Origin: a gamma proteobacterium symbiont of Taylorina sp.
GTDB lineage: Bacteria > Pseudomonadota > Gammaproteobacteria > GRL18
NCBI GenBank assembly: GCA_025655455.1
Contig: JAHXIV010000017.1
Location: 58,665-122,664, forward strand
Direction: 5' to 3'
DNA: 64,000 bases
The notes beneath the pieces were generated by a model, which saw only the letters and a program-made list of their open reading frames with translations, was not told the origin of the DNA and ran no database searches. The translations under genes were made by a program, and so were the position numbers. Positions 35,418-43,506 of the stretch are shown piece by piece; position 1 is the first letter of the stretch, and the number at the start of each line of letters is the position of its first letter.

Positions 35418-36769
35418 GTCAGATAAGGTTTTAGTAACAACATCATTTTGTTCATTGCACCTGCATTCTGTTCTATCAACTGTTTTGCCTGTGCAGCTAT
35501 TCTGTCTGACTCTGATTTATCTGATAATAAATAATCCAATACCTGTTCTAATGAATCTTTATCCTTCACCTGCAGGGCAGCCTTATAATGTAAAAACAGT
35601 TCACCAACGGCATTAAAATTAAACATATGGGGACCATATACTATGGGCAAACCCATGGCGGCTGGTTCCAGTATATTGTGTCCCCCTGTAGGCACCAGTG
35701 TGCCTCCCATAAACACCAGATCCGCACAGGCAAAATAACACATCATTTCCCCCATACTATCACCCAGCAATATCTCAGTTGATTTATCGGTATTCAGGGG
35801 CTTATCATCCATTACTGAGCGTTTTATGACAAAATTATTGTCTGCCTTTAATAATCGATAAACAGACTGAAAACGTTCCGGATGTCGCGGCACAATAATC
35901 ATCACCAGCTGTCGATGGTGTTGTTTTAGTTTTTGATAAACACTGAGCAGAATTTCATCTTCACCCTTGTGGGTACTGGCGGCTATTAATACCGTATTGT
36001 CCTGCCAGTGCAATTGCTGTCGCAGAGTATTTCCTGCTTTTATATCATCCGCATTAACATTGATATCAAACTTGATACTGCCTGTTATTGATACAGCAGT
36101 TTTTTTTGCACCCAGACATTGTAAGCGCTCACTATCAAGGATATCTTGAGCAGCAATCCCTGTAAACTGCTGCAATGCCGTTTTTATTAAAGTTGATATT
36201 TTACTATATCCTTTTGCCGAACGGGCGGATAGTCGGGCATTTAACAACCACATCGGAATACTCATTTGTTGTGCTGCATTGAGTAAATTAGGCCATATTT
36301 CTGTTTCCATAATCAGTCCTAAACGGGGACGAACAGCCGTTAAAAAACGCTGCATCGCACCGGGCAGATCATAGGGCAGATAGACATGAAATATCTTTCC
36401 CTGTTTAATTTCACGAAAAAATGTCTTTGTAATTTGTGCAGAACCGGTGGTAGTGGTACAGGTAATGACCAGAGGGTAGTGTGGATAATCCTGCATCATT
36501 TGCCTAATCAGTGGCAATGCCGCTATAAATTCACCCACTGAAACCGTATGAAACCAGATAGATTGTCCTTTTTTTTTCTCTAATTTAAGTTCTGTTTGAA
36601 ATTCTGTTTTTAAAAAGTCCGGTTTTGAAAAGAAGGCCAGACGTTCAGCCAGACGTAATGATTGTCGCTGTTCCTTGTAGGCATTAGTTTTTTGATGTTT
36701 GATCAGCAGACGTAAAAAGAGTGCAGGAACTAAACAATAATATAGGAGTGTATAAAAAAAACGTGACAT
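35414..36769 (-). CDS. waaA: 3-deoxy-D-manno-octulosonic acid transferase WaaA (KdtA)
   Basis: A 451-residue GT30 transferase that adds Kdo to lipid IVA at the inner membrane. An N-terminal membrane anchor (about 1-20) precedes HTVSVGEFIAALPLI, with the catalytic Glu, and the C-terminal GT-B half with GDSMGEMMCYFACADLVFMGGTLVPTGGHNILEPAAMG. It is somewhat longer than the E. coli enzyme (425), and residues 19-48 hold an extra basic segment. Lipid A and inner-core genes (hldE, LpxL homologues, a Kdo-kinase-like gene) lie within 7 kb. Confidence 0.96.
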   Translation of the reverse strand: MSRFFYTLLYYCLVPALFLRLLIKHQKTNAYKEQRQSLRLAERLAFFSKPDFLKTEFQTELKLEKKKGQSIWFHTVSVGEFIAALPLIRQMMQDYPHYPLVITCTTTTGSAQITKTFFREIKQGKIFHVYLPYDLPGAMQRFLTAVRPRLGLIMETEIWPNLLNAAQQMSIPMWLLNARLSARSAKGYSKISTLIKTALQQFTGIAAQDILDSERLQCLGAKKTAVSITGSIKFDINVNADDIKAGNTLRQQLHWQDNTVLIAASTHKGEDEILLSVYQKLKQHHRQLVMIIVPRHPERFQSVYRLLKADNNFVIKRSVMDDKPLNTDKSTEILLGDSMGEMMCYFACADLVFMGGTLVPTGGHNILEPAAMGLPIVYGPHMFNFNAVGELFLHYKAALQVKDKDSLEQVLDYLLSDKSESDRIAAQAKQLIEQNAGAMNKMMLLLKPYLT

Positions 36770-36785
36770 AGACTTGAGATATTAT

Positions 36786-36858
36786 ATCAAAGGGGTCAGA
36801 GTAAAATGATTTTTGCTTTTTATTTTAAAAAAAATCATTTTACTCTGACCCCTTTGAT
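36786..36858. repeat. Family C palindrome, copy 1 (29-bp perfect arms)
   Basis: A perfect inverted repeat: 36786-36814 pairs with 36830-36858 across a 15-nt loop. The arms begin ATCAAAGGGGTCAGAGT. The right arm overlaps the end of the aldo/keto reductase gene and supplies its last five codons and stop. REP-like palindromes of this kind are usually mobilised in trans by Y1 (TnpA-REP) transposases; none is in the window. Confidence 0.9.
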
Positions 36859-37649
36859 GCTTCCACCAGATGCTCAACAATCTGAGCATTCTGTATAAGA
36901 TGTGCAGGGTTAATCGTACCGGCAATTAAGCAATTCACCGCCTGATGAGAAAAAACATAGTTTAACGCACCTTCAATGCCATCACCTCCTGCTTTACTAT
37001 CAGCATGACCACTTTGCAGACCTTTTTTTATAATCACCCCTTTATTAAGTTCAAGAGCCCGATCCAGTACCGGGTCATCCGTATGATCACTACTATTTCG
37101 GGTAGCCATAATTACATCTGTATTCTCTACAGTCCAAAGCCCCCCGGCCGTTGTTTTGGTTGACAGGCCAATAGCTCGGATCAGGCCTGCCTGTTTAAGT
37201 TTTTGCAAGCTTTCAAGCACTTCTTCCTGCTCTATCACTTGCTGATCATTCCCATCTGAATGCACCAATACAACATCCAGATAATCTGTATTTAATTTTT
37301 TCAGGCTGTTCTCAATAGTTTTTCTGGTGGTTTGAGCACTAAAATCAAAATGAGATTGTCCATTATCAAAGGCTTCACCTACCTTGGAAACAATGACCCA
37401 CTCCTGTCGATGGCTCAGCAACTGTCCAAGTCTTTCCTCACTACTACCATAAGCAGGAGCAGTGTCCAGTAAATTAATACCCAGCTCACGACTCAGGGAA
37501 AGTAATTCCAGCACCGCCGGATCATCCGGTATTTTAAATGACCAGGGATATTTAACCTGTTGATCACGACCAAATTTTACTGTACCTAATCCCAAAGGAC
37601 TGATTTGAATACCTGTTTGGCCTAATTCTCTTGTCTGCATCATAACCAA
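36840..37649 (-). CDS. Aldo/keto reductase
   Basis: A 269-residue NAD(P)H-dependent oxidoreductase with the AKR TIM barrel. The catalytic tetrad is readable: Asp and Tyr in LLDTAPAYGSSEERLG, Lys in VSKVGEAF and His in VLVHSDG. The ATG at 37649 is followed by in-frame ATGs at 37643 and 37640; the second overlaps the TGA of the upstream FAD gene and is the likely coupled start. The last residues SKGSE and the stop come from a family C palindrome, so the native C-terminus was probably different. The substrate is unknown. Confidence 0.92.
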   Translation of the reverse strand: MVMMQTRELGQTGIQISPLGLGTVKFGRDQQVKYPWSFKIPDDPAVLELLSLSRELGINLLDTAPAYGSSEERLGQLLSHRQEWVIVSKVGEAFDNGQSHFDFSAQTTRKTIENSLKKLNTDYLDVVLVHSDGNDQQVIEQEEVLESLQKLKQAGLIRAIGLSTKTTAGGLWTVENTDVIMATRNSSDHTDDPVLDRALELNKGVIIKKGLQSGHADSKAGGDGIEGALNYVFSHQAVNCLIAGTINPAHLIQNAQIVEHLVEASKGSE

Positions 37650-38878
37650 TGTTGTACTTTTTTCCAGGGAAGCTTTGCTGTGTGGGCAGGAGTAAGCAAA
37701 GAAATCAAAGGGGTCAGAGTCGATTGTTTTTTTTCAAAAATCAATCGACTCTGACCCCTTTGAGCACTCTCCAGCTGCTCAATAATTTTATCCACCATAA
37801 CAGGCGTCATTGCCAGCTTAACCGGCCAGGCAGTAATGACATTATCCTTTCTGAACACAGCAGGCTCCACCGGTCGACTACCATCAGACATTTTGGGTTC
37901 AGCCCGTTCAATAGCCAATGCCGACCATTGACATTGTGAAAAATTCATCCATGGCATCAATTCCTGCAATGCCTGTTTTGCTGCACTAATTTGTTCATCT
38001 AATGTTCGACCCACCCCTTTTTCAGCAATTTCACCACCAAGATACCAGACCACCTCATCTTCTCCCGCTTGAGATGAGGAAACAGGTAAAGTATAAGCTG
38101 TAATGGTCATTTTTGGTAAAGCACTCGCACCTAAGCAATGGGCATAGATTCTGGGTAAAATGGAAGCTCTGGCTTTTAACATCGGCATAAACAGTGGACG
38201 ACGCTGCATTTCAGGCTGTTTTAATTGTAAGCTATCTAATAATTGTTCATTACCGGAACCTGCCGTCAATATAAGCCTTTGTGCGCTTATAGCAATATTC
38301 TGTCTGCTATCTTTAAGCTCATACGATTCATCTGCAGCACTGATTTGATCGATATTCAGCTGAAATATAAGCGTTTCATACTGCTTCCTGATAGACTCAA
38401 TCACACTTTGAATATCAAGTACGGGTTCATCCAGTTGATATAGTACACCATTAAAATCATCTGCATCAAAAGGGGCTGCAAACTCATGACTTGACAGTGA
38501 TTTCATGCGACTGCTCATCACCCTGGAGGCAAAAAAACCCGTTAGTCTTGCGGCTAGATTTTTATTGGACCAGAGGTACTGATGGTCAGAGAGCTTTTTT
38601 GCCTGACTCAGATCAATTTCACCCTGCCCTTCTAAACAGGCTTTCCAACGCTGCGGCATTTTTTGAATTGACTGTGAAGAATGGGTCAACTTACCGGTTA
38701 AGGCGTATTTAGTACCACCATGAATAATGCCCTGCGAAGCACCTGTTTGCTGACAAGCCAGTTCATCAGCTTCTAATAAAATGACCTGATAACCCAATTG
38801 TCTCAATCGTGCTAATGTCCACAGGCCTGCAATACCACCACCAATAATCGCAATATCAACCTGATTATCAGCAATCAT
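37640..38878 (-). CDS. FAD-dependent oxidoreductase (DAO family) carrying an embedded repeat
   Basis: A 412-residue protein of the D-amino-acid/glycerol-3-phosphate oxidase superfamily. IAIIGGGIAGLWTLARLRQLGY is the FAD-binding GxGxxG dinucleotide fold, and ASQGIIHGGTKYAL is the GlpD-like flavin contact. Near the C-terminus, a family C palindrome (37705-37763) is translated as about 20 extra residues (AQRGQSRLIFEKKQSTLTPL), after which normal-looking sequence resumes (LLTPAHTAKLPWKK). The insertion keeps the frame, so the protein may be functional. The ATG overlaps the hldE stop by 11 nt. Neighbours suggest a sugar or glycerol-phosphate substrate, not proven. Confidence 0.88.
   Translation of the reverse strand: MIADNQVDIAIIGGGIAGLWTLARLRQLGYQVILLEADELACQQTGASQGIIHGGTKYALTGKLTHSSQSIQKMPQRWKACLEGQGEIDLSQAKKLSDHQYLWSNKNLAARLTGFFASRVMSSRMKSLSSHEFAAPFDADDFNGVLYQLDEPVLDIQSVIESIRKQYETLIFQLNIDQISAADESYELKDSRQNIAISAQRLILTAGSGNEQLLDSLQLKQPEMQRRPLFMPMLKARASILPRIYAHCLGASALPKMTITAYTLPVSSSQAGEDEVVWYLGGEIAEKGVGRTLDEQISAAKQALQELMPWMNFSQCQWSALAIERAEPKMSDGSRPVEPAVFRKDNVITAWPVKLAMTPVMVDKIIEQLESAQRGQSRLIFEKKQSTLTPLISLLTPAHTAKLPWKKVQHWL
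37705..37763. repeat. Family C palindrome, copy 2, inside a coding sequence
   Basis: Arms 37705-37726 and 37742-37763 form a 22-bp perfect stem with a 15-nt loop. The outer 16 nt (TCAAAGGGGTCAGAGT) are identical to copy 1, while the inner stem is different (CGATTG against AAAATG) but still self-complementary. The element lies in frame within the FAD oxidoreductase gene. Confidence 0.9.
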
Positions 38879-40400
38879 CAGTTTTACTTTCTACACTGGT
38901 ATTGGCTACACTATTACTTTCAACGTTCTTACTTTCAACAGAGGTATCAGCAGAGCGAATGGATCGAATCAACCCCGTAGTAGAACAATTATCAACATAT
39001 TCCATCACCAGTACCTCTCCTCCCTGATCCCGAACACATTGACCACCGGGAATATCATCGGGGTTATTATCACCGCCTTTTACCAGAGCAGAGGGGGAGA
39101 CATCACAAATCAGACGTGTCGGTGTATCGTCAAAAAAGGGCACTACCCAGTCCACACAACTCAGACCAGCCAGAACCTGCATACGACGACTCATGGTATT
39201 GACAGGCCGCTCAGATCCCTTAATGCGTTTCACGGAAGCATCATCATTCACCGCAACAACCAATCGATCGCCTAAACTTTTAGCCTGTTCCAGATAGGTC
39301 ACATGCCCTGCATGGAGAATATCAAAACAGCCATTGGTCATAATGACTTTTTCACCATGATTTTTGGCATCTTTGACCAGTGTCACCAAACGTTCTTCAG
39401 CAACAATCCCCTGTTCAACATCACTGAGCTGGCGCATGGCAGCACGTAGCTCATGCACAGTCACAGTTGCTGTACCCACTTTTCCAACCACAACACTGGC
39501 AGCCAGATTGGCCAGTTTCACTGCATCCACCAACTCCATGTCCGCTGCAATTGCAGCACTTAAAACAGCAATAACGGTATCACCAGCTCCTGTCACATCA
39601 AAAACTTCTCTGGCACGAGTAGGAAGATGCACAGCCTTCTTCCCTGCCTGCAGCAAGGTCATGCCCTTTTCACTACGCGTAATTAATAAAGCTTCAAGAT
39701 CCAGTGAGCGGCGTAATTTTTCAGCCTTCTCAACCAGAATTTCATCCGTATCACAAATCCCGACGATAGCTTCCAGTTCAGATAAATTGGGTGTTAACAA
39801 GGTAGCACCCTGGTAGATAGAAAAATCATTGCCTTTAGGATCAATAATAATTTTCTTAGACTGTGCCTTTGCCAGACGAATTAATTCAGGCAAATTGTCT
39901 AATGTACCCTTCTGATAGTCTGAAAATAACACCACATCATGTTGTGCTAATTGTGTCTGAAAAGTATCTTTTAAATGTTCACCAACATCCGGATGGTCAT
40001 TATTGATATGATCTCTATTTAATGAGAAGCCATCTTCAAAGTCCAGACGAATTAATTGCTGATGACGGCTTAAAACTCGTAATTTGGTAATAGTTGTACA
40101 ACCTGCCAGCTCAACAAATTGGCAATTAACCCCCTGATGAGTCAAACGATTTTTTAATGTTCCGGCATTTTCATCCTGGCCGGTCAGACCAACCAGAGAT
40201 GGACTTCCATTGAGTGCAGCAATATTAATAGCAACATTGCCAGCCCCCCCTGCCCGCTCTTCTGATTCTTCAATTTTAACCACAGGAACAGGTGCCTCAG
40301 GTGAAATCCGTGAGGTCGAACCGTGCCAGTATCGATCCAGCATCAGATCGCCAACCACTAATATTTTTGCCTGTGAAAAATCCGGAATTGTAATTTGCAT
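38868..40400 (-). CDS. hldE: Bifunctional heptose kinase/adenylyltransferase HldE
   Basis: A 510-residue enzyme of ADP-heptose synthesis for the LPS inner core. The N-terminal ribokinase-type kinase (about 1-320) has GGAGNVAINIAALNG and the DVTGAGDTV anion hole. The C-terminal nucleotidyltransferase (about 340-475) has MTNGCFDILHAGHVTYL with the HxGH motif and NDDASVKRIKG. The last 30 residues are an extra tail with repeats of the type TSVESK, not part of the family (E. coli HldE is 477). The stop overlaps the FAD oxidoreductase start by 11 nt. Confidence 0.96.
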   Translation of the reverse strand: MQITIPDFSQAKILVVGDLMLDRYWHGSTSRISPEAPVPVVKIEESEERAGGAGNVAINIAALNGSPSLVGLTGQDENAGTLKNRLTHQGVNCQFVELAGCTTITKLRVLSRHQQLIRLDFEDGFSLNRDHINNDHPDVGEHLKDTFQTQLAQHDVVLFSDYQKGTLDNLPELIRLAKAQSKKIIIDPKGNDFSIYQGATLLTPNLSELEAIVGICDTDEILVEKAEKLRRSLDLEALLITRSEKGMTLLQAGKKAVHLPTRAREVFDVTGAGDTVIAVLSAAIAADMELVDAVKLANLAASVVVGKVGTATVTVHELRAAMRQLSDVEQGIVAEERLVTLVKDAKNHGEKVIMTNGCFDILHAGHVTYLEQAKSLGDRLVVAVNDDASVKRIKGSERPVNTMSRRMQVLAGLSCVDWVVPFFDDTPTRLICDVSPSALVKGGDNNPDDIPGGQCVRDQGGEVLVMEYVDNCSTTGLIRSIRSADTSVESKNVESNSVANTSVESKTDDC

Positions 40401-40428
40401 TTAATATTTCTTTATAATTTCATTTATA

Positions 40429-40459
40429 GGATTCATAAGGATCCATAAGGATCCATAAG
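40429..40459. repeat. 10-bp tandem repeat upstream of hldE
   Basis: Three adjacent copies of GGATYCATAA lie about 30 nt upstream of the hldE start, between hldE and the divergent acyltransferase gene. Each contains a near-BamHI palindrome. It may be a slippage tract affecting hldE expression, but the copy number is low. Confidence 0.6.
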
Positions 40460-40596
40460 CAGCTCATCTGCTCAAATACCCACCAGGTATGATAACATAT
40501 CAGCTACTTTAATAAATGCCAAATCCTCTATGACAAACTCACGAATAAACAGTACAATACGCTGTTCTATATTGACAGTTTCAGGCTCTGGTAGTA

Positions 40597-41562
40597 ATGA
40601 CAGCACAGCAACCCTTTCTATGGTACAACTATCTTGCACCAAAATACTGGCCATCCTGGCTTGGTCTTGGTGCTATGCGCATTGCAGTAATACTACCCTA
40701 TCGTATACAGCTTATGTTTGGATTTTCCATCGGTCATCTATTTTATCTGTTGGGAAAATATCGGCGTAAAGTGGTACAAACAAATATTCAACTATGTTTC
40801 CCTGAATTATCTGCACAGCAACAGGAACAATTGGTCAAAAAACATTTTCATTCCGTAGGCATGGGACTGATTGAAATTGCCATGAACTGGTGGGGGCAAG
40901 CCGATCAACTGAAAAAGCTGGTCACCATAAAAAATTACCACTATATTGAAGAAGCTTTAAAACGAGGTCAGGGCATTATTGTTTTAGGAGCTCATTATAC
41001 TACAGTTGAACTCAGTGCCCGTTTTATTACCCTGGACAATAAATTTGCAGCCAGTTATCAGAGCATGCGAAACCCAATCTTTGATCATTACACCATGCAG
41101 GCACGTTACCGGAATTTTGATCAAGTATTCGCACGTGATGAAATTCGTCAGACTTTTCGTTATATCAAACAAGCTAATGTTGTCTGGATTGCTGCTGATC
41201 AGGATACCGGTATTGATAATAGTGAGTTTGTACCTTTTTTTGGCCAACTGGCAGCCACCCAGACCGTGGCTTCACGTATGGCAAAAATTACTAAAGCGGC
41301 AATTATTCCTTATTATTCCAGACGTCTGAAAGGGACTCAGGGATATGTGATGGAGTTTTTTCCTCCTCTGGAAAACTTTCCGGGAAATTCTTTAAAAGAA
41401 GATGCTGTTCGCACCAATCAAATACTGGAGGAATTCATCAGGCAGGCACCTGAACAATATCTATGGACACATCGCCGTTTTAAAACACGACCCGAAGGTG
41501 AGGCAAAGCTGTATTCTAAAAAACCCCGTAGAGTTAATAGAAACAAGAGCACACAAAAGTGA
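40597..41562 (+). CDS. LpxL/HtrB-family lipid A acyltransferase (first copy)
   Basis: A 321-residue inner-membrane late acyltransferase that adds a secondary acyl chain to Kdo-lipid A. The catalytic HX4E motif is seen in VLGAHYTTVEL, and AADQDTGIDNSEFVPFFG and YLWTHRRFKTRPEGE are family hallmarks. One N-terminal TM segment (about 30-50) is present. The C-terminus ends in a basic tail. It is the first gene of a three-gene operon: the next gene starts with GTG overlapping its TGA. A second, shorter LpxL-like protein follows, suggesting the two use different acyl positions or donors. Confidence 0.92.
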   Translation: MTAQQPFLWYNYLAPKYWPSWLGLGAMRIAVILPYRIQLMFGFSIGHLFYLLGKYRRKVVQTNIQLCFPELSAQQQEQLVKKHFHSVGMGLIEIAMNWWGQADQLKKLVTIKNYHYIEEALKRGQGIIVLGAHYTTVELSARFITLDNKFAASYQSMRNPIFDHYTMQARYRNFDQVFARDEIRQTFRYIKQANVVWIAADQDTGIDNSEFVPFFGQLAATQTVASRMAKITKAAIIPYYSRRLKGTQGYVMEFFPPLENFPGNSLKEDAVRTNQILEEFIRQAPEQYLWTHRRFKTRPEGEAKLYSKKPRRVNRNKSTQK

Positions 41563-42347
41563 AAGATGAATATTTCAATACAGCTGAAACCAGGCAGTTG
41601 TTAGAACACAGTCAGCTCTCTCAGTTTGAACAAATCTGGGCGCTGGACACTGACTGGTTTGAGCCGCCAAACTACAGACGAAATGGCTGGAGTGGTGTAA
41701 TTAAATATCCTTTAACTGACAGCAATGGAAAAACCACATGGGTTTTCATTAAGCGTCAGGAAAATCATAACTTCAAAACACTCTGGCATCCATTTAAAGG
41801 AATACCCACTTTTCGACGTGAATATAACAATATAAGGCATTTAACAAACAAGCAAGTACCAACATTGACTACCTTATACTATGGCGAGCGTTCCAGAGAT
41901 GGCAAAGATCAGGCCATTTTAATCACACAATCACTGGAGGGCTACCAGAGTTTTGAAGAATTTTTTGCTGATAATACAAAAGAGATTCCACAACGCTCTG
42001 AGATCATGAAACTAGCCGGCCAGATCATACGCAAAATGCATGATGCCCATTTTCGCCATAATTGTCTGTATGCAAAACATTTATTTGTCAGCTGCAATGC
42101 CGATAATACTGACACTATTGAGATTCGACTGATCGATCTTGAAAAATTAAAATGGCTGCCGTTATTAAAACAAATAAGAAGAAATGATCTATCACGGCTA
42201 ATCCGAAGAGGCGAGCCACTGATCTATAATGATCTGAAGAAAATACTCTACAGCTATTATCGATCTGGACAAGATCTACATAACAGCACTTTAGCATCAG
42301 AACTCAACACTTTGCTGGAACATCAGGAAAGGTATCAGACTCCTTAA
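41559..42347 (+). CDS. Lipopolysaccharide kinase (InaA/Kdo-kinase-like)
   Basis: A 262-residue protein-kinase-like enzyme of the LPS kinase (Kdo/WaaP/InaA) family. The VFIKRQ strand provides the ATP-binding Lys, HDAHFRHNCLYAKHLFV is the catalytic loop and RLIDLEK replaces DFG. It probably phosphorylates an inner-core sugar. It starts with GTG at 41559 inside the previous stop codon (GTGA), and its own stop overlaps the next ATG (TAATG). The sandwich between two LpxL homologues supports a lipid A-core role; which residue is phosphorylated cannot be told. Confidence 0.85.
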   Translation: MKDEYFNTAETRQLLEHSQLSQFEQIWALDTDWFEPPNYRRNGWSGVIKYPLTDSNGKTTWVFIKRQENHNFKTLWHPFKGIPTFRREYNNIRHLTNKQVPTLTTLYYGERSRDGKDQAILITQSLEGYQSFEEFFADNTKEIPQRSEIMKLAGQIIRKMHDAHFRHNCLYAKHLFVSCNADNTDTIEIRLIDLEKLKWLPLLKQIRRNDLSRLIRRGEPLIYNDLKKILYSYYRSGQDLHNSTLASELNTLLEHQERYQTP

Positions 42348-43222
42348 TGAAGAGTAAAACTATCATAGCCATATTACATCTGCTATCCTGGCTCCCCCTG
42401 CCTCTAGTACATGGCCTGGCCTTTATTATCGGTCTGCTGCTTTACTGGTTCCCCAATAGTTTAAGAAAAGTAGCAGCAAAAAACCTGCAACTCTGCTTCC
42501 CTGAGTTATCAGATAATGAACGCAAGACATTATTACGTCAAAGCTTAATAGAAAACTGCAAGACTATGCTGGAGATGGGCACTCTCTGGCTCTGGTCAGA
42601 ACAGCGTATTCAACTTTTAAACAAGGGAGTTGCAGGATTAGAAATTTGGCAAGCGGCAACTCAAAAAGGTCATGGTATTATTTTTGCCACTCCCCATCTG
42701 GGTGCATGGGAATATGCCGGATTATTTGATCAAACTCCTCTCACTATTTTATATCGTCCACCTAAATTAACTGATTTTGGTGCCTTTATGCTTAAGGCGA
42801 GAACACGCACCGGCAATACCATGGTGCCGACCACAGCATCTGGTGTTAAAACCTTATATAAAAATTTAAAAAAAGGCGGCTGGGCAGCCATTTTACCTGA
42901 TCAGGATCCGGATTCCGGTGGTATCTTTGCCCCTTTTTTTGGCATCCAGAGTAATACCATGAATCTAATCAATAAGCTGGCACAACGTACCGGTGCTGAA
43001 GTAATTTTTGTCTATGCTGAGCGCCTTTCCTGGGGACGTGGGTATGTGATGAATTTTCATGCCTGCGACCAAAAAGAAATAACCGATCCCAATCCAGTTA
43101 AAGCTGCCGCAGCATTAAACAAAGGAGTTGAAGCATGTGTCCGCAATCTACCGGCTCAATACCAGTGGACTTATAAACGTTTTAAAAAACGTCCCGAAGG
43201 TGAAACCAAAATCTATATTTGA
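42347..43222 (+). CDS. LpxL/HtrB-family lysophospholipid/lipid A acyltransferase (second copy)
   Basis: A 291-residue member of the LpxL/LpxM acyltransferase family. The catalytic HLGAWEY (H-x4-E) in FATPHLGAWEYAG is intact, with LPDQDPDSGGIFAPFFG and YQWTYKRFKKRPEGE. An N-terminal membrane helix (about 5-30) is present. It shares its overall pattern with the protein encoded at 40597 but differs in length and motif detail (HLGAWE against HYTTVE), so the two are ancient paralogues. It is the third gene of the operon, after the LPS kinase. Confidence 0.92.
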   Translation: MKSKTIIAILHLLSWLPLPLVHGLAFIIGLLLYWFPNSLRKVAAKNLQLCFPELSDNERKTLLRQSLIENCKTMLEMGTLWLWSEQRIQLLNKGVAGLEIWQAATQKGHGIIFATPHLGAWEYAGLFDQTPLTILYRPPKLTDFGAFMLKARTRTGNTMVPTTASGVKTLYKNLKKGGWAAILPDQDPDSGGIFAPFFGIQSNTMNLINKLAQRTGAEVIFVYAERLSWGRGYVMNFHACDQKEITDPNPVKAAAALNKGVEACVRNLPAQYQWTYKRFKKRPEGETKIYI

Positions 43223-43506
43223 TCGTTCGGTAATGTCAAAAAGCAATGTTTCAATGATTTTTGTTAAAACCAAGCATCCTTAGAAAGGCTGTGATCACCC
43301 TGGAACAGTCAATTAATAACTTCTAATATATTATAATAAGTTGCAAATCAATCTAAAAACATACAAATTTCTAATCATTTAAGATTCGTGAGTTATACAA
43401 GATAATTCAGATCTATTAAACAATTATCTTATTTTTTCTTTTTTGGGATTTTAAGTCCTTAACTTTACTTGTGATATAATAATTTTTTTACAAAAAAACT
43501 CAGCTC
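43223..43506. other. Intergenic region before the cyclase gene
   Basis: A 284-nt A+T-rich gap with no gene. The part just before 43507 (TTGTGATATAATAATTTTTT) holds a good -10-like TATAAT at about 43474, probably the promoter of the four-domain diguanylate cyclase gene. Confidence 0.5.

Noticed and set aside
40472-40769. Short frames between hldE and the acyltransferase gene
   Set aside because: No ribosome-binding site and no conserved motif; they overlap the promoter region and the acyltransferase start.
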